From Tetracentron sinense (taxonomy: Eukaryota; Streptophyta; Magnoliopsida; Trochodendrales; Trochodendraceae): a stretch of DNA of 64,000 bases. The notes under the pieces are model-generated. The model was not told the origin of the DNA. It ran no database searches and was given only the letters and a program-made list of their open reading frames with translations. The position numbers and the translations under genes were made by a program. The stretch is taken from assembly GCA_015143295.1 (NCBI GenBank), contig CM026557.1:25639760-25703759 (forward strand), read 5' to 3'. This document shows, piece by piece, positions 18,163 to 28,251 of this stretch (position 1 is its first letter; every line of letters starts with the position of its first letter).

Positions 18163-19713
18163 GGCCTCTTAGGGGGTTATGGTTTACCCAAAAACCTAAA
18201 GGAGACCTAAGAGAGATTGAGAAAGAAGAAGAAGAGAAGGAGAGACTTGGAGTTTTGCTAAGAGGGATTTTGGAGCAAGATCAAAGGGAGATCAAGGGAG
18301 CTCAAAAGCTTGAAGACTTCAAGCAAGGGCCATCCTCCATCAAGCTAGAGATCCCTACCCAAGAACTCACAATCAAGGGGTTTTCTTCAAGATTTAGGGA
18401 AAATCCTTAAGGTTAGTACACCCTTACTAACTAACTTAGTAGTAACCTAGGTTTGCTTTTGAATGCTTTAGGGTTGATAATGTGTGTTCTATTGTTGCCT
18501 TAATATCCTGAATTCTTTAAATAATGCAAGATAAACTAAGTAGGGTGGATGATGTGTGATGAAAATGTTGGAAGGGATTAGTACACATAATGAACACACC
18601 ATGTGTTTGATGAAATGTTTGAATGAGAAAATATAAAAAAAATAAGCATAAAATATGATGAACACCACTTGTTTGATAAATTGCATGAATAACAATACCA
18701 AGAAATTAAATGGAGATTTTTAAATATGATTTATGTAGTTTCTCCTCAAATGATGACTTTGGTTAAATGCCTTATATATTACCTAAAATTCTCACATGTT
18801 CACAATATGAATTGAAATGTCACATGCTAGCATTGAGTGTACATGTCATCATGATCATCACTATTGCTACACACAAGCACGCATGCATGCCTAAATCGGG
18901 TTTTCTTAAAAGCATAAGTATTTGAAAGAAAAGACAAGAAAACAAGAACATGTCAAGGAGGTTGGTAGCCCAAGTGACGGGTGCTAGTCTCTGGCTCACA
19001 AGAAAAGGAAACAAGTACATGTCAAGGAGGTTGGTAGCCCAAGTGAAGGGTGCTAGCCTCTAGCTCACAAGTAAATGAAACAGGTACATGTAAGGAGGTT
19101 GGTTTTAGAGCCCCGGGATTTAGGTTCACTGTTCATGTGAATAGTGCTGTGAATGGTGTGTGAATAGTGCCTTCAAGGCCTAAAGCCTTAATGAAATTGT
19201 GGGTTCATGTTTTATAATGAAAGGAGGTATTAAATGAATCAAAATATGTATGGAAAGTGTTGTGGGGGTTTGGGATAAATGAAAAATGAGAGTATGGTAT
19301 ACTCTAAGTGTCAAAGAAAGGAATGCATAAACATACCCTCAAATTTGACGAGCTCTAGAATTCTCACCACTGATCAGAATTGAGTGATTTTTAAATTTTT
19401 GGAAAGGTATTGAAACCATATTTGAGGTTCATGTTTATCACATTTTCAGATTTTGAGTCGAGGATAGGTCAAACATCAGATTTCCGAAAACGAGTCTGCT
19501 GAAAATCTCGGCTGCTGAATTCTATTTTCAGACCAGTCAGCTTTATAGGCGATTTGGTCTATGAAGATGGAAGAATTAGAAAATTTGTAAAACATAAAAT
19601 TTGTAACGTTTTGAAAGAAAAATCCAACGCAAGTTGAATCGTTAAAATCGGATAAACGAGTCAAAATTTATGCTCAAAATACCAAAGCGGGAAAACCGAG
19701 GGCCCTGTCATGC

Positions 19714-19796
19714 AATTTCGGCGACGAATTGCTGAAGCGGGGGACCAAAATTCGTCGACGAAGTGACCCGGGGGCCAAATTTCGTCGACGAATTCA
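19714..19796. promoter_or_regulatory. Palindromes of the AATTCGTCGACGAATT type in LTR C
   Basis: Three sites, AATTTCGGCGACGAATT, AAATTCGTCGACGAAGT and AATTTCGTCGACGAATTC, lie in 83 bases, about 100 bases upstream of the TATA box. The motif differs from that of other LTRs, but its location and palindromic form agree. Confidence 0.5.
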
Positions 19797-21133
19797 ACCC
19801 AGACGATGGTGAAAACATCCAGAACTTTTCCACCGACCTTGGGAGATATTTTAGGATATTTTTTGAGATCTTTTGGGATATTTTGCCAACCTTTAGGCTA
19901 TAAATAGGATCCTAAATTCGTGTCTTAGGGTTTACAAACCCTAAGCTTGGATTTTTGAGAGATTGAAAGACAAGAAGAAGAAGGAAGCTAAGGTAGTTCT
20001 TGGGTGTTCTTGAGTTTGTGTTTTCCATCAAAGGAAGAGTCTTTCTTGCTTCCTTTGTGTTTTAAAGTTTGGATTTCATCCCCAAAGTGATTCTTAAGCT
20101 TAGAAGTTTCCAAGGAAAATTTTGTTAGTGTCTTCGAAAACGGGATTTCAGATTTTCCAGCTTTCTCAAAGCTTCAACCAAGCTTGATTCTTGTTCCACA
20201 GAAGTGTAAAAACTTCCATTTCAGGTAGGCACACTCTACTATCTACCCTTGACTATTCTTTAAATAAAATCATGTTTTAAAGTGTGTTCTTGGATGAATT
20301 GGATGATGAATTCTAAGTGTTTGTAAGCTATCACTATTATTGAAATTCTATGATTATGAATCCATGTTTTTAAGCTTTCTAAGTATAGTATGATGTTCAG
20401 ATGCACTCTATGGTTTTCAAATTACTCTAAGGCTCATAAGTCTTGCATGTCTCCATGATTTCTCTTAAGTGTGGTTTATCGAAGCATTCATAAGAATCTC
20501 TAATAACTCATAAGCTACTAAGCTCATAAGCATTGATAAATCCAAACATCGGGTTGGTCAAGGGTAGGGTATATCCAAGGATATATCAAGCCTGGCTCTA
20601 AGAAATCTCATAAGAAATCAAGGATTTTGGTAGCCCACTTCTATGTATTCGATGAAGGGTATTTACATGCCCGGCTCTAAGACTTTTCACGGGTGCTAAG
20701 GTCTAGCTCTAAGTTAATGCTCATAAGAAATCTCACAAGAATCAAGGAGGTTAGTAGCCCAGGGTTGTGCGGGTACTAACCTCTGGCTCACAAGAAATCA
20801 TAAGGACCTCATAAGCTCATAAGATCTCATAAGTCTCACAAGTGAACGCTCACAAGCTCATAAGTGCTCAAAGATCTCACGGCTCACAAGAACTCATAAG
20901 AACTTTAAGGATCTCATAAGAACTCTAAGGAATTCAAAGAACTCATAAGACTTGATTCTCATATACTCATAAGTCTCATATGGTTTTGGACTTCATAAGA
21001 ACTCATAAGGAAACGGTTTTGGAATTGGTACGGGTTTTGACGGATTTCTATGCTCCATGGCTTTATGTCTTGCATGCTCCATGTTATTGTTATCTCACTG
21101 TTAGCCATTAGTTTGTATATCACTGAGTATTCC

Positions 21134-21295
21134 ATGCTCAGCCGACTATTGACTTCGGCAGGTGCACGTGTTCCATTTGACGTTTGTGGTACGAAGCCTT
21201 GGATAGAGGAAGAATACTATGATTCGGAGCCCTCTATAGACCACTACCAGGATGATGGATCGATGGATAAGTGGCTCGATTTTGAATTCTGTTGA
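21134..21295 (+). CDS. LTR-internal acidic micro-ORF (LTR C copy)
   Basis: The conserved part reads SAGARVPFDVCGTKPWIEEE, then an acidic tail ending WLDFEFC. The frame is open for 81 codons from 21050, with an internal ATG at 21134 inside the hairpin. It keeps the same phase relative to the GCAG/GT site (21160) as the other copies. The C-terminal half differs from LTR-1 but resembles LTR D. Function unknown. Confidence 0.4.
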   Translation: MLSRLLTSAGARVPFDVCGTKPWIEEEYYDSEPSIDHYQDDGSMDKWLDFEFC

Positions 21296-21956
21296 GAGAG
21301 GGAGGGAGATCATACTAAAATTTTGAGTATATTGAGAGTAGGACTTGTCCACTCCATATATTTGGATATGTTCTGTTGGTCCAGACTTGGACTGAATTAT
21401 AGGAGTATATTATTATAAATCATTTCCGCTATGTTTTACAACTTGTGTACTTTGACAGGATGGTAAGTATATGTGCCTTATGTGTCATACAGGAGAGTAT
21501 GATACGGCGGTCCGAGCTAAAGTATCCCTAATTCCTAGAGGGTATTTTGGGTCGCGACATTGGTAGCCCAGGGATGTACGGGTGCTAGCCTCTGGCTCAT
21601 AAGAAAAGGCTCACAAGAAAATGATATGTCAAGGAGGTTGGTAGCCCAGGGATGTGCAAATGCTAACCTCTGGCTCACAAGTATACAAGAAAATTTGTAA
21701 AACGAGAAAAGCTATTTTTAAGAACAAGTCCAGGTTTCCAAACATGAGTTTTACTGGGGTTTTCGCATTCATGCACGCATGTCAATATTTTCATGTTGCT
21801 TTACTTTCAATGCTATAAATGTCTTATGTTGATATTACTGTTTCAATTAATGTGATGAATTATATCCTATTGCTTTGTTGTGAGTGTTATTGTTGTTGTT
21901 AGCTAGTAGCTTGTACTCGCTGAGTATTCCATGCTCAGCCATACTTTTATGCCGAC

Positions 21957-22088
21957 AGGTACCGTAAATGTCCTCGTCCTGAGCATTGGGTCGAGGAAGA
22001 GTACGTAGAGGAGAAGAAGCCACCTATCCCACTGCAGTCTCAGGAGGATAGGGATTTGGACATGTGGCCATACCTCGACTACTGTTGA
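21957..22088 (+). CDS. LTR-internal acidic micro-ORF (LTR B copy)
   Basis: The conserved part reads PEHWVEEEYVEEKKPPIPLQ, and the end is MWPYLDYC before TGA at 22086-22088. The WPYLDYC ending is shared with LTR A (26475-26491) and with H. An ATG in the CGGCAG region of other copies is not evident in the same frame here, so a spliced 3' exon is as likely as a free-standing peptide. Function unknown. Confidence 0.3.
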   Translation, partial: RYRKCPRPEHWVEEEYVEEKKPPIPLQSQEDRDLDMWPYLDYC

Positions 22089-22421
22089 GAGGAGAGTGTG
22101 AGAGAGTTCCTTTTTGTATTTTGATAGGTGGGCATGTCCACCTTTACCTTGATCGTGTGTAGAACCCTGAATCCGTATCTCACTAAGTGTGAATAGTGCC
22201 CAATTGTGGTTTTGTTCACTAAGGGGCCTTATGTTAATATACGAGTTTAGATTTATGGCGTGCATGTTCTATTAGGTCTACATATCCTTAAGGAGTGTGT
22301 TAAAAGAATAAAAGAGTGTTGGAATGGGATTGGAGAAGATCCAAGTAGTGAAAACAAGGTTTTACAGCAAAACAGGGGATCACCGATCGGTCGATGCTAT
22401 CCTCCGATCGATCGGTACTCT

Positions 22422-24588
22422 TGTTGGACATATATGCCCTCGAAAGCCAATGAGAGACTTTTCTATGTTGATTAGATAAGCATCATATTCACACAACAAA
22501 CTATAAAGGGTATTTATATTAATTACTGTATTATATGATAAAGACATAAAGTTCCATAGGTAACATTGTAGGAAAATCATGCAAAGGTTGCGAGGAGATA
22601 TGATTTTCCGGTTCCTTGTAAACCTAATATTGTTCGAAGCCTCTAGAGTACTGGTTGGGCGCCGTACTTCATCATGGCTTGCACATGTGTAGTTCTATGA
22701 GATAGTGTGATGAATCTCATTCACAGAGAGTGGTGACTCTTGACTAACATGTGATATATGTAGCAAGTACATAATACTAAACGGGGTCACTAGTGGATAC
22801 CCTATGGAATATACTGTTAGATTGTATTAGGGTTATCCATTTGAAAAATTGTCCTTAGACCTGAGAGGTTAACATCTTCTCAGACATTTGTCTATATGGC
22901 TTTGATGTGCCAATCGGCAATGTCCAATACAATGGACTAACTCCGGGTACGTTGGGTCATGTACACAATGTTTGGAGAAGTGTGTAAACACTCAATAAGG
23001 AATCCACAACTCCTTAATTGGAGATAATGATATCAAGGTGATACTTGTTGAACTGAACTGCTAAATCCAGTACTGGTGCTTTTCGGTAAAATGGTCTTTA
23101 TCGAAGTTGATATTTTCAATATGGAAAAGTATATATAAATATATATGTGTCAGTTCTTTTCTAATGTTTCTTCAAAAGTGTTTTGGAGGTTCAGTTCAAT
23201 GAAAAAGTAATCATGAGAAAGGGTTCTATTCATAAGCTAGGGACTAGACAGTGGAGTTGTTTCAATCCCGTAAGCTTACAAGTGATATCGGAATGTGGAA
23301 GGATTTATTTTAAATATATTGTGAGATAGTACTTACAAACAATTCTCTAATTTCTGGAGGTTAATCACATTGTGTTAATGGACATTAATTGTGATTGGTG
23401 GAAGTCCAGGGATATAGATAAAATTCTATAATCCTAATGGAGTGTAGGAAAGTTGTTTCCTAGTAACAATGCTTTAACCAAAAAGGTTTAGTACTTGGTC
23501 CCACAACCGGAAATAGGAGATCCCTTTAGATCCCACACTCAAGGACTTTCTTAAAGTATTTAATTTAATTTATAGTTAAATTAATTAATTTCTCTAAGTA
23601 ATCACTATATGGTATACTAAAGCTCTAAAAGGTGGAATCACATTGGATGTGAGAAACCAAATGGGTAGGACCCATTGGGAATTATTATACAAGAATAATT
23701 CAAGTGACCAAGAGGGTTTTGGAAACCCTTTGGGCGTGTGGGGTGGGGCCCACCTAGGGTGGGACGCCCACTTCATGGAGGTATTAATAATAATAATTGT
23801 TATTATTATTTAATTAGTATCTAATAGCTAATAGCCTTATTGGATAAGGTTAATTAGTTAGTTAGAGTTAGTTACTAATTAAAGATTCCGTGTTGGACAA
23901 AGAGTCTATTAGTTTCTTGCTAATCAAGGAACACTAATGGATGGGATTAGTTTCTATTTTGATTATTCCTAATTAATTATGGAGAAACCAAATAGGAAAC
24001 TAATTGAGGAATCCTTATTGGATAAGGATTAGGAAACTTTGGTTGTAAGCAACTAATAAAGCCTATAAAGAGGGTTGGACGTCCAAGGCTTTGGGCATTC
24101 TTTAATTTTCTAGAATTTCCAGATTTGGAAACCTTTCCCCTCTTCTCAAATGTCACGCCCAGCCCCTCTCTCTAGTGGTGTACAGTCACCCCTCTCCCCT
24201 TTCTACTCTTGTGTGTTCTAAGTTTTGAATAATCAAGAAGAAGAAGATCAAGGATCTTGATCATCAAGAAAGGTTCTTTATAATCAAAGATTGGATATTT
24301 TATTCAAGATTCCTAGAGCTGAAAATTTGGAAGGGCCATTAGCTTCTATTAGAGAAAGCTTTAAAGGAAAAAGAAGGTTCGTGTGAATCGACAGGAGACT
24401 TGACACTTGTGAAGTTTTGCGAGTACTGTTCTTATGTGGATTTGACTTAACAATTTCAAAGTCGCAAAGGTGATTGTGATTTCTAACCTTCATTGAATAA
24501 AATCAATTAGAATCTTAGTCTGATCTTGGGATTCGATGTATGCCCCCCAAGAACTGTGTTTCTAAAACTAAAAAGAGACATACTTTCA
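22422..24588 (+). mobile_element. Solo Copia LTR E (about 2.2 kb)
   Basis: It starts TGTTGGACATATATGCCC, like LTR F1 at 5330, and most likely ends ATACTTTCA at 24588. The flanks are ACTCT (left) and CCTCT (right), agreeing at four of five bases, so the boundary is probable but not certain. It shares the start and scattered blocks with F1/F2 (such as ATTTTCCGGTTCCTT), so it is a related family. It lies within the palindrome array of LTR D. Confidence 0.78.
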
Positions 24589-24594
24589 CCTCTA

Positions 24595-24716
24595 CCGATC
24601 GATCGGTGTATGGGAAAAAAATTCTAGAGAGGGTGTTCTCAACCGATCGATCGGTGGAAGCCACCGATCGACCGGTAAGCCACCGATCGCTCGGTCTGTA
24701 CCACCGATCGATCGGT
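24595..24716. promoter_or_regulatory. Array of ACCGATCGATCGGT palindromes in LTR D
   Basis: Five copies of ACCGATCGATCGGT or close variants lie here, and two more lie left of LTR E (22380-22416), so E split the array. A spacer GTATGGGAAAAAAATTCTAG (24608) is similar to the spacer in H and Copia arrays. The TATA box follows at 24771. Confidence 0.55.
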
Positions 24717-25539
24717 TATACGCAGATTTTCTTCATTAAGGGTGTTTAAGACTTTAGCCATCATCACTTGCCTATATAAAGGCTTGTTTGTGCCTTAGGG
24801 TTTCAGAAACCCTTAGTGCATTGCTTTTGAAGGATCTTGAGAGGAGAAGAAGGAGAGGAGCTAGGGGGTTGTTCAAGCTTGGAGGAAGATCAAGTTCTTC
24901 CATCCTTTTAGTGTTTCTCAACCAAGAACTCAAGATTCTTGCTTGTTCAAGCCTTTGGGAATCAAAGTCTTTTGATTTCACCAAGGTAGATACACTCTAC
25001 TACCAATCTTGCAATACTACTAAGATACTAGATATTGTTCTTCTTAATCTATGCTATGTAGGTATCTTGATTTGTATGGTGTGAAAGGATATTGTTTTAT
25101 ACTTGGATGTAAGATATCATTATGATGCACTCTAAGTATTTGATGAAGTGTCTCTAAGAGTTTTTGGGGTGTCAAAATATGCTAGTACTCTTGTGTGCTC
25201 ATATGCTCGCATGTCTCGCATGAACCATAGTTTTTCCATGAATTTATCAAAGTTACAAAAGAGTTTTTCAACAAATGACTTATAAGGAATGATTCTAAGC
25301 AACTCTATAATTTGTCTAAGATCGGTTCACAAGCTCTAAGGATCATGATACACACTCACAAGAACTCCATGATATCTCTAAGATCGTCTCACAAGCTCTA
25401 AGGATCGCAAATGAAATGCTCTAAAATCTCTATGGTATTAGCTCTATGGTTTTGCTCTATGCTCTATGTCTCTACGGATCATAATTGACTCTAAGTAACT
25501 CTATGAACTCACAAGAACTCACAAGGCTATGATTATCAC

Positions 25540-25854
25540 ATGACTCACACGGAAATTTATTTTGGTTTCGGATTTCGGATTTCATCACCTATACTATACA
25601 TGGTTTCTACGCTTTGCTATGCTTTAAGGATTTCAATCTCCATGCTTCGTATGCTCTATGCCATATTGCTTTATTATTATTGGTTTGTATACACTGAGCA
25701 TTCCACGCTCAGCCGATATTTGTTATCATCGGCAGGTGCTCGGGCTCCGTTTGATCTATGTGGCACGGAACCATGGGTAGAGGAAGAGTACTTGGACCCA
25801 GAGCCTTCCATGGACCCCTACCAGGACGATGGTTCAGTCTTTGAATTTTGTTGA
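25540..25854 (+). CDS. LTR-internal acidic micro-ORF (LTR D copy)
   Basis: The frame is open for 104 codons. Only the part from the GCAG/GT site (about 25732) onward is conserved: SAGARAPFDLCGTEPWVEEE followed by an acidic tail ending FEFC. The upstream residues come from hairpin and non-conserved LTR DNA. Similarity to LTR C is clear in both halves. Function unknown. Confidence 0.38.
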   Translation: MTHTEIYFGFGFRISSPILYMVSTLCYALRISISMLRMLYAILLYYYWFVYTEHSTLSRYLLSSAGARAPFDLCGTEPWVEEEYLDPEPSMDPYQDDGSVFEFC

Positions 25855-26379
25855 ACTACTTAGATTGGCATTATGTTTCGTGATGTGAGAGTGGGACTTG
25901 TCCACTCCACCATTTGGATTCTCACAGATGTGTATTTTGGTTGGTTCCTACTTGGGCCAAGTTATAGGAGTATTTGCTCTACTTCTGCTATGTTTAGTGC
26001 TTTCATTTCCGTTGTGCATTGTATATCGTTTCCGCTATGTATGTTAAGGTACTCTGACAGGTTTCCATGTATGCCTTATGTATCATATCAGAGGTATGGT
26101 ACGACGGTCACGAGTCAAAGTATCCCTAACTTCTAGGGGATATTTTGGGTCGCGACATCGTGTTTTGTACATGAACTTGGAATACTATTTTGGGGTTATA
26201 GAAGGAAAGAAAAAGTTAGTTCACGCTTCCACATTCATGATATAGCTTCCGTGCTCTGATTATTATTGTATTATATAATGTTTAGCCTTGTTCATTATAG
26301 GATGGTTTGGTAGGTACGCATAGTCTCCTCTAAAGTATCCCTTAAACTCGTAGGGGGTATTTTGGGACGTGACACTCAA

Positions 26380-26774
26380 CCTTGAGCCTTGGGTTGAGGA
26401 AGAGTATGTTGAGGAGAGAGAGCCTCCTATCCTGATACAGTCACAGGAGGATAGGGACCGCGACGTGTGGCCCTATTTAGATTACTGTTAGTAAAGAGAG
26501 TTGTGAGGGTTCTCATTTTGTATTTTGATAGGTGGGCATGTCCACCTTTATCCTTATAATTATGTTTTGTATATGTTAACTTGGAATACTAGTTTGAGTT
26601 ATAGAAGAAAAGAAAATTTTGGTTTACGCTTTCGTACTCATGTTAGCTTCCGTACTCTGATTATTGTTATCATTATATCATGTTAGCCTTGTTTATTACA
26701 GGATGGTTTGAAAGGTATGAATAGTCATTTCTAAAGTATCCCTTAACTCGTAGGGGGTGTTTTGAGGCGCGACA
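26380..26774 (+). repeat. Gypsy LTR A, right piece
   Basis: It continues LTR A after the CTCAA duplication: LEPWVEEEYVEEREPP, a DVWPYLDYC ending (26491), GATAGGTGGGCATGTCCACC, and the terminal TTTTGAGGCGCGACA. Agreement with LTR B and H supports the reading that A was one LTR before B inserted. Confidence 0.88.
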
Positions 26775-27169
26775 ACACATGGGGTTCAAATCCCAGGTAG
26801 ACAGGCCTTCACTAGGCCTGTCACCAACCTTGACCTGATAGGTCCCTTGGTTTCCAACTACCTGGGCTAAAGCACGTCGCATCTCCGTCCGTCTACCCTA
26901 TCAGATGACATGTGCCTCGTCCACCCAATCAAATAAAAAATATATATATATATATATATTGCATCATTTTTATGCATTCCATCTGCATACACAGTGCACT
27001 CATAGAGTCTGTATATTGTCCAGGTAGATGGTAGGTCCTTCAAGGATTGTTCAGTCAATGGATAGACTATCACGGCCCGTGCATCTAACTTCTCAGGAGG
27101 CATGTGATGATAATCTCCAGAAAGCAATTGGGGCCTTTACCTCGGGTTAGCGTCTCGCTTGTACTCAGT
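26775..27169. other. Unassigned DNA with an AT microsatellite
   Basis: I recognise nothing here apart from an (AT)n run at 26940-26960. It may be upstream sequence of the DUF7745-like remnant that follows. Confidence 0.5.
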
Positions 27170-28243
27170 ATTACAAGACTGGGCCTATCCTAGACCTATC
27201 TGTGGTTAACCCGGACCCGCGCCTCATGAACATTGCTATCTAGTATTGGAGCTCATCCCACATGGTCTTCCGTTTTGGTAAGAGCGAGCTTTACCCAACA
27301 CTGGTAGAGATTCAGCGCATTCTGGTTAAACATGGACGGTGAAGCCATAGTACCGTGCTACAAGACAACATACCAGGCAGACCTATCCAGGTTCTTGCAT
27401 ATCAAGCCCGCCTGCTTGCAGCCCGGCCCTAGCGGCTCTTTTGATTGGATACCCATGTCTTTTCTTCAAAAGAAGTACAAACGCAAGTCGAACCCTGACT
27501 CCATTACAGCGGAACTTCCCGGTCTCAACGCCCTTGCACTATTAGCCATGTCTCAGTTGGTATTCCCGAGGTGTCATACACTTATCGAATCAATTCTGGT
27601 CAGGATTATAGAGGACATGCACACCTCCTGCTTAGTTGTACCAGTCATCCTAGTCAAGCTTCTCAGGGCTCTCAACCAGTCGGCAGACCGCAGAAAGGGC
27701 ATCTTCTATACCAGTACACCTTTCCTACACCTTTGGTTGGTAGGACACCTGCCTACAATCATATAAGTACCACACGGATTTCGTGAAGCCTACAGTCTAC
27801 CTTAGAAGATTTCTCATAATTAGGTCCGGTAACAACTACAAACTTTGGAGAGCTCTACCAGCTTTTCCAATCCTTTTCAGAGGAAGAGATCACATGGCAA
27901 TGCGAGTGGCTTGTACTGAATAGGCTACCCCACGTTGTCATCATCGGCAGTCGATGTATGATTCTTGTTGGTCTAACAGGCTCCGCAGTCTATACACCAC
28001 TCCGAGTCCTACGACAGTTTAGACTCCCTCAGTATATCCCAGTGATAGACCGACAAGAAAATGATTGGATCACTTTCACAGTGCACTCCTACAACCTCAC
28101 CCGACATTTCCAGTCAGCTTGGCGTAGCTCCAGACGAGACTAGTGGTCGAACTTCATGGTTACATCAGGACCACTGACCAACTCAGCAAACCGAAGTGGG
28201 TGAATAATCTGGACATTCTAACCGGCATAGTGAACCAAATTTC
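27170..28243 (+). pseudogene. Decayed DUF7745-like plant gene
   Basis: Pieces in several frames show MVFRFGKSELYPTLVEIQRI (about 27260), then an open stretch from 27332 with TYQADLSRFLHIKP and LVVPVILVKLLRALNQSADR and LHLWLVGHLPTII (to 27766), then EEEITWQCEWLVLNR (about 27880) and YTPLRVLRQFRLPQYIPVID (about 27990-28050). The order FGKSEL-PTL, PVIL-RAL, LQLW-EHL, WKCRW and LRQFG-RQ-IP is that of an abundant uncharacterised plant family that I remember as DUF7745, often found next to transposons. Several frame changes and stops interrupt it. The name rests on memory and needs a profile search. No function is known to me. Confidence 0.6.
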
Positions 28244-28251
28244 TAGGGTAT

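Larger units (their letters stand above)
19104..21559 (+). mobile_element. Solo Gypsy LTR C (2456 bp, TSD TTGGT)
   Basis: It begins TTTAGAGCCCCGGGATT and ends TTTTGGGTCGCGACA, flanked by TTGGT on both sides (19099-19103 and 21560-21564), inside a hairpin-repeat unit of LTR B. It carries palindromes (19714-19796), TATA CTATAAATAGGATCC (about 19898), a donor-like CAGGTAGGCAC (about 20222), many CTCATAAG/CTCACAAG repeats (20500-21010), the hairpin (21123-21141) and the PWIEEEY frame. It is younger than B, into which it inserted. Confidence 0.92.
22158..26157 (+). mobile_element. Solo Gypsy LTR D (about 1.8 kb) split by Copia LTR E
   Basis: It starts TGTAGAACCCTGAATCC and ends TTTTGGGTCGCGACA, flanked by TCGTG on both sides (22153-22157 and 26158-26162), inside LTR B. 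It carries ACCGATCGATCGGT palindromes, a TATA box CCTATATAAAGG (24771), a donor-like AAGGTAGATAC (about 24985), the hairpin (25694-25712) and the PWVEEEY frame. The distal 500 bases resemble LTR C. Confidence 0.92.
17679..26374 (+). mobile_element. Solo Gypsy LTR B (about 2.2 kb) split by LTRs C and D
   Basis: It starts TGTAGCACCCCAGAC and ends TTTTGGGACGTGACA, with the 5-bp duplication CTCAA on both sides (17674-17678 and 26375-26379). Its own pieces are 17679-19103, 21565-22157 and 26163-26374. No internal region is present, so it is a solo LTR left by recombination. It resembles the LTRs of element H. Inside are a palindrome array (17909-18097), a TATA box (CTATAAATAGGG, 18151), a donor-like AAGGTTAGTAC (18409), hairpin units and the PWVEEEY frame. 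Confidence 0.92.

Noticed and set aside
26778-26798. tRNA or SINE promoter-like GGGTTCAAATCCC
   Set aside because: A T-arm-like match stands alone next to an LTR end; no acceptor stem, D-arm or A box fits upstream.
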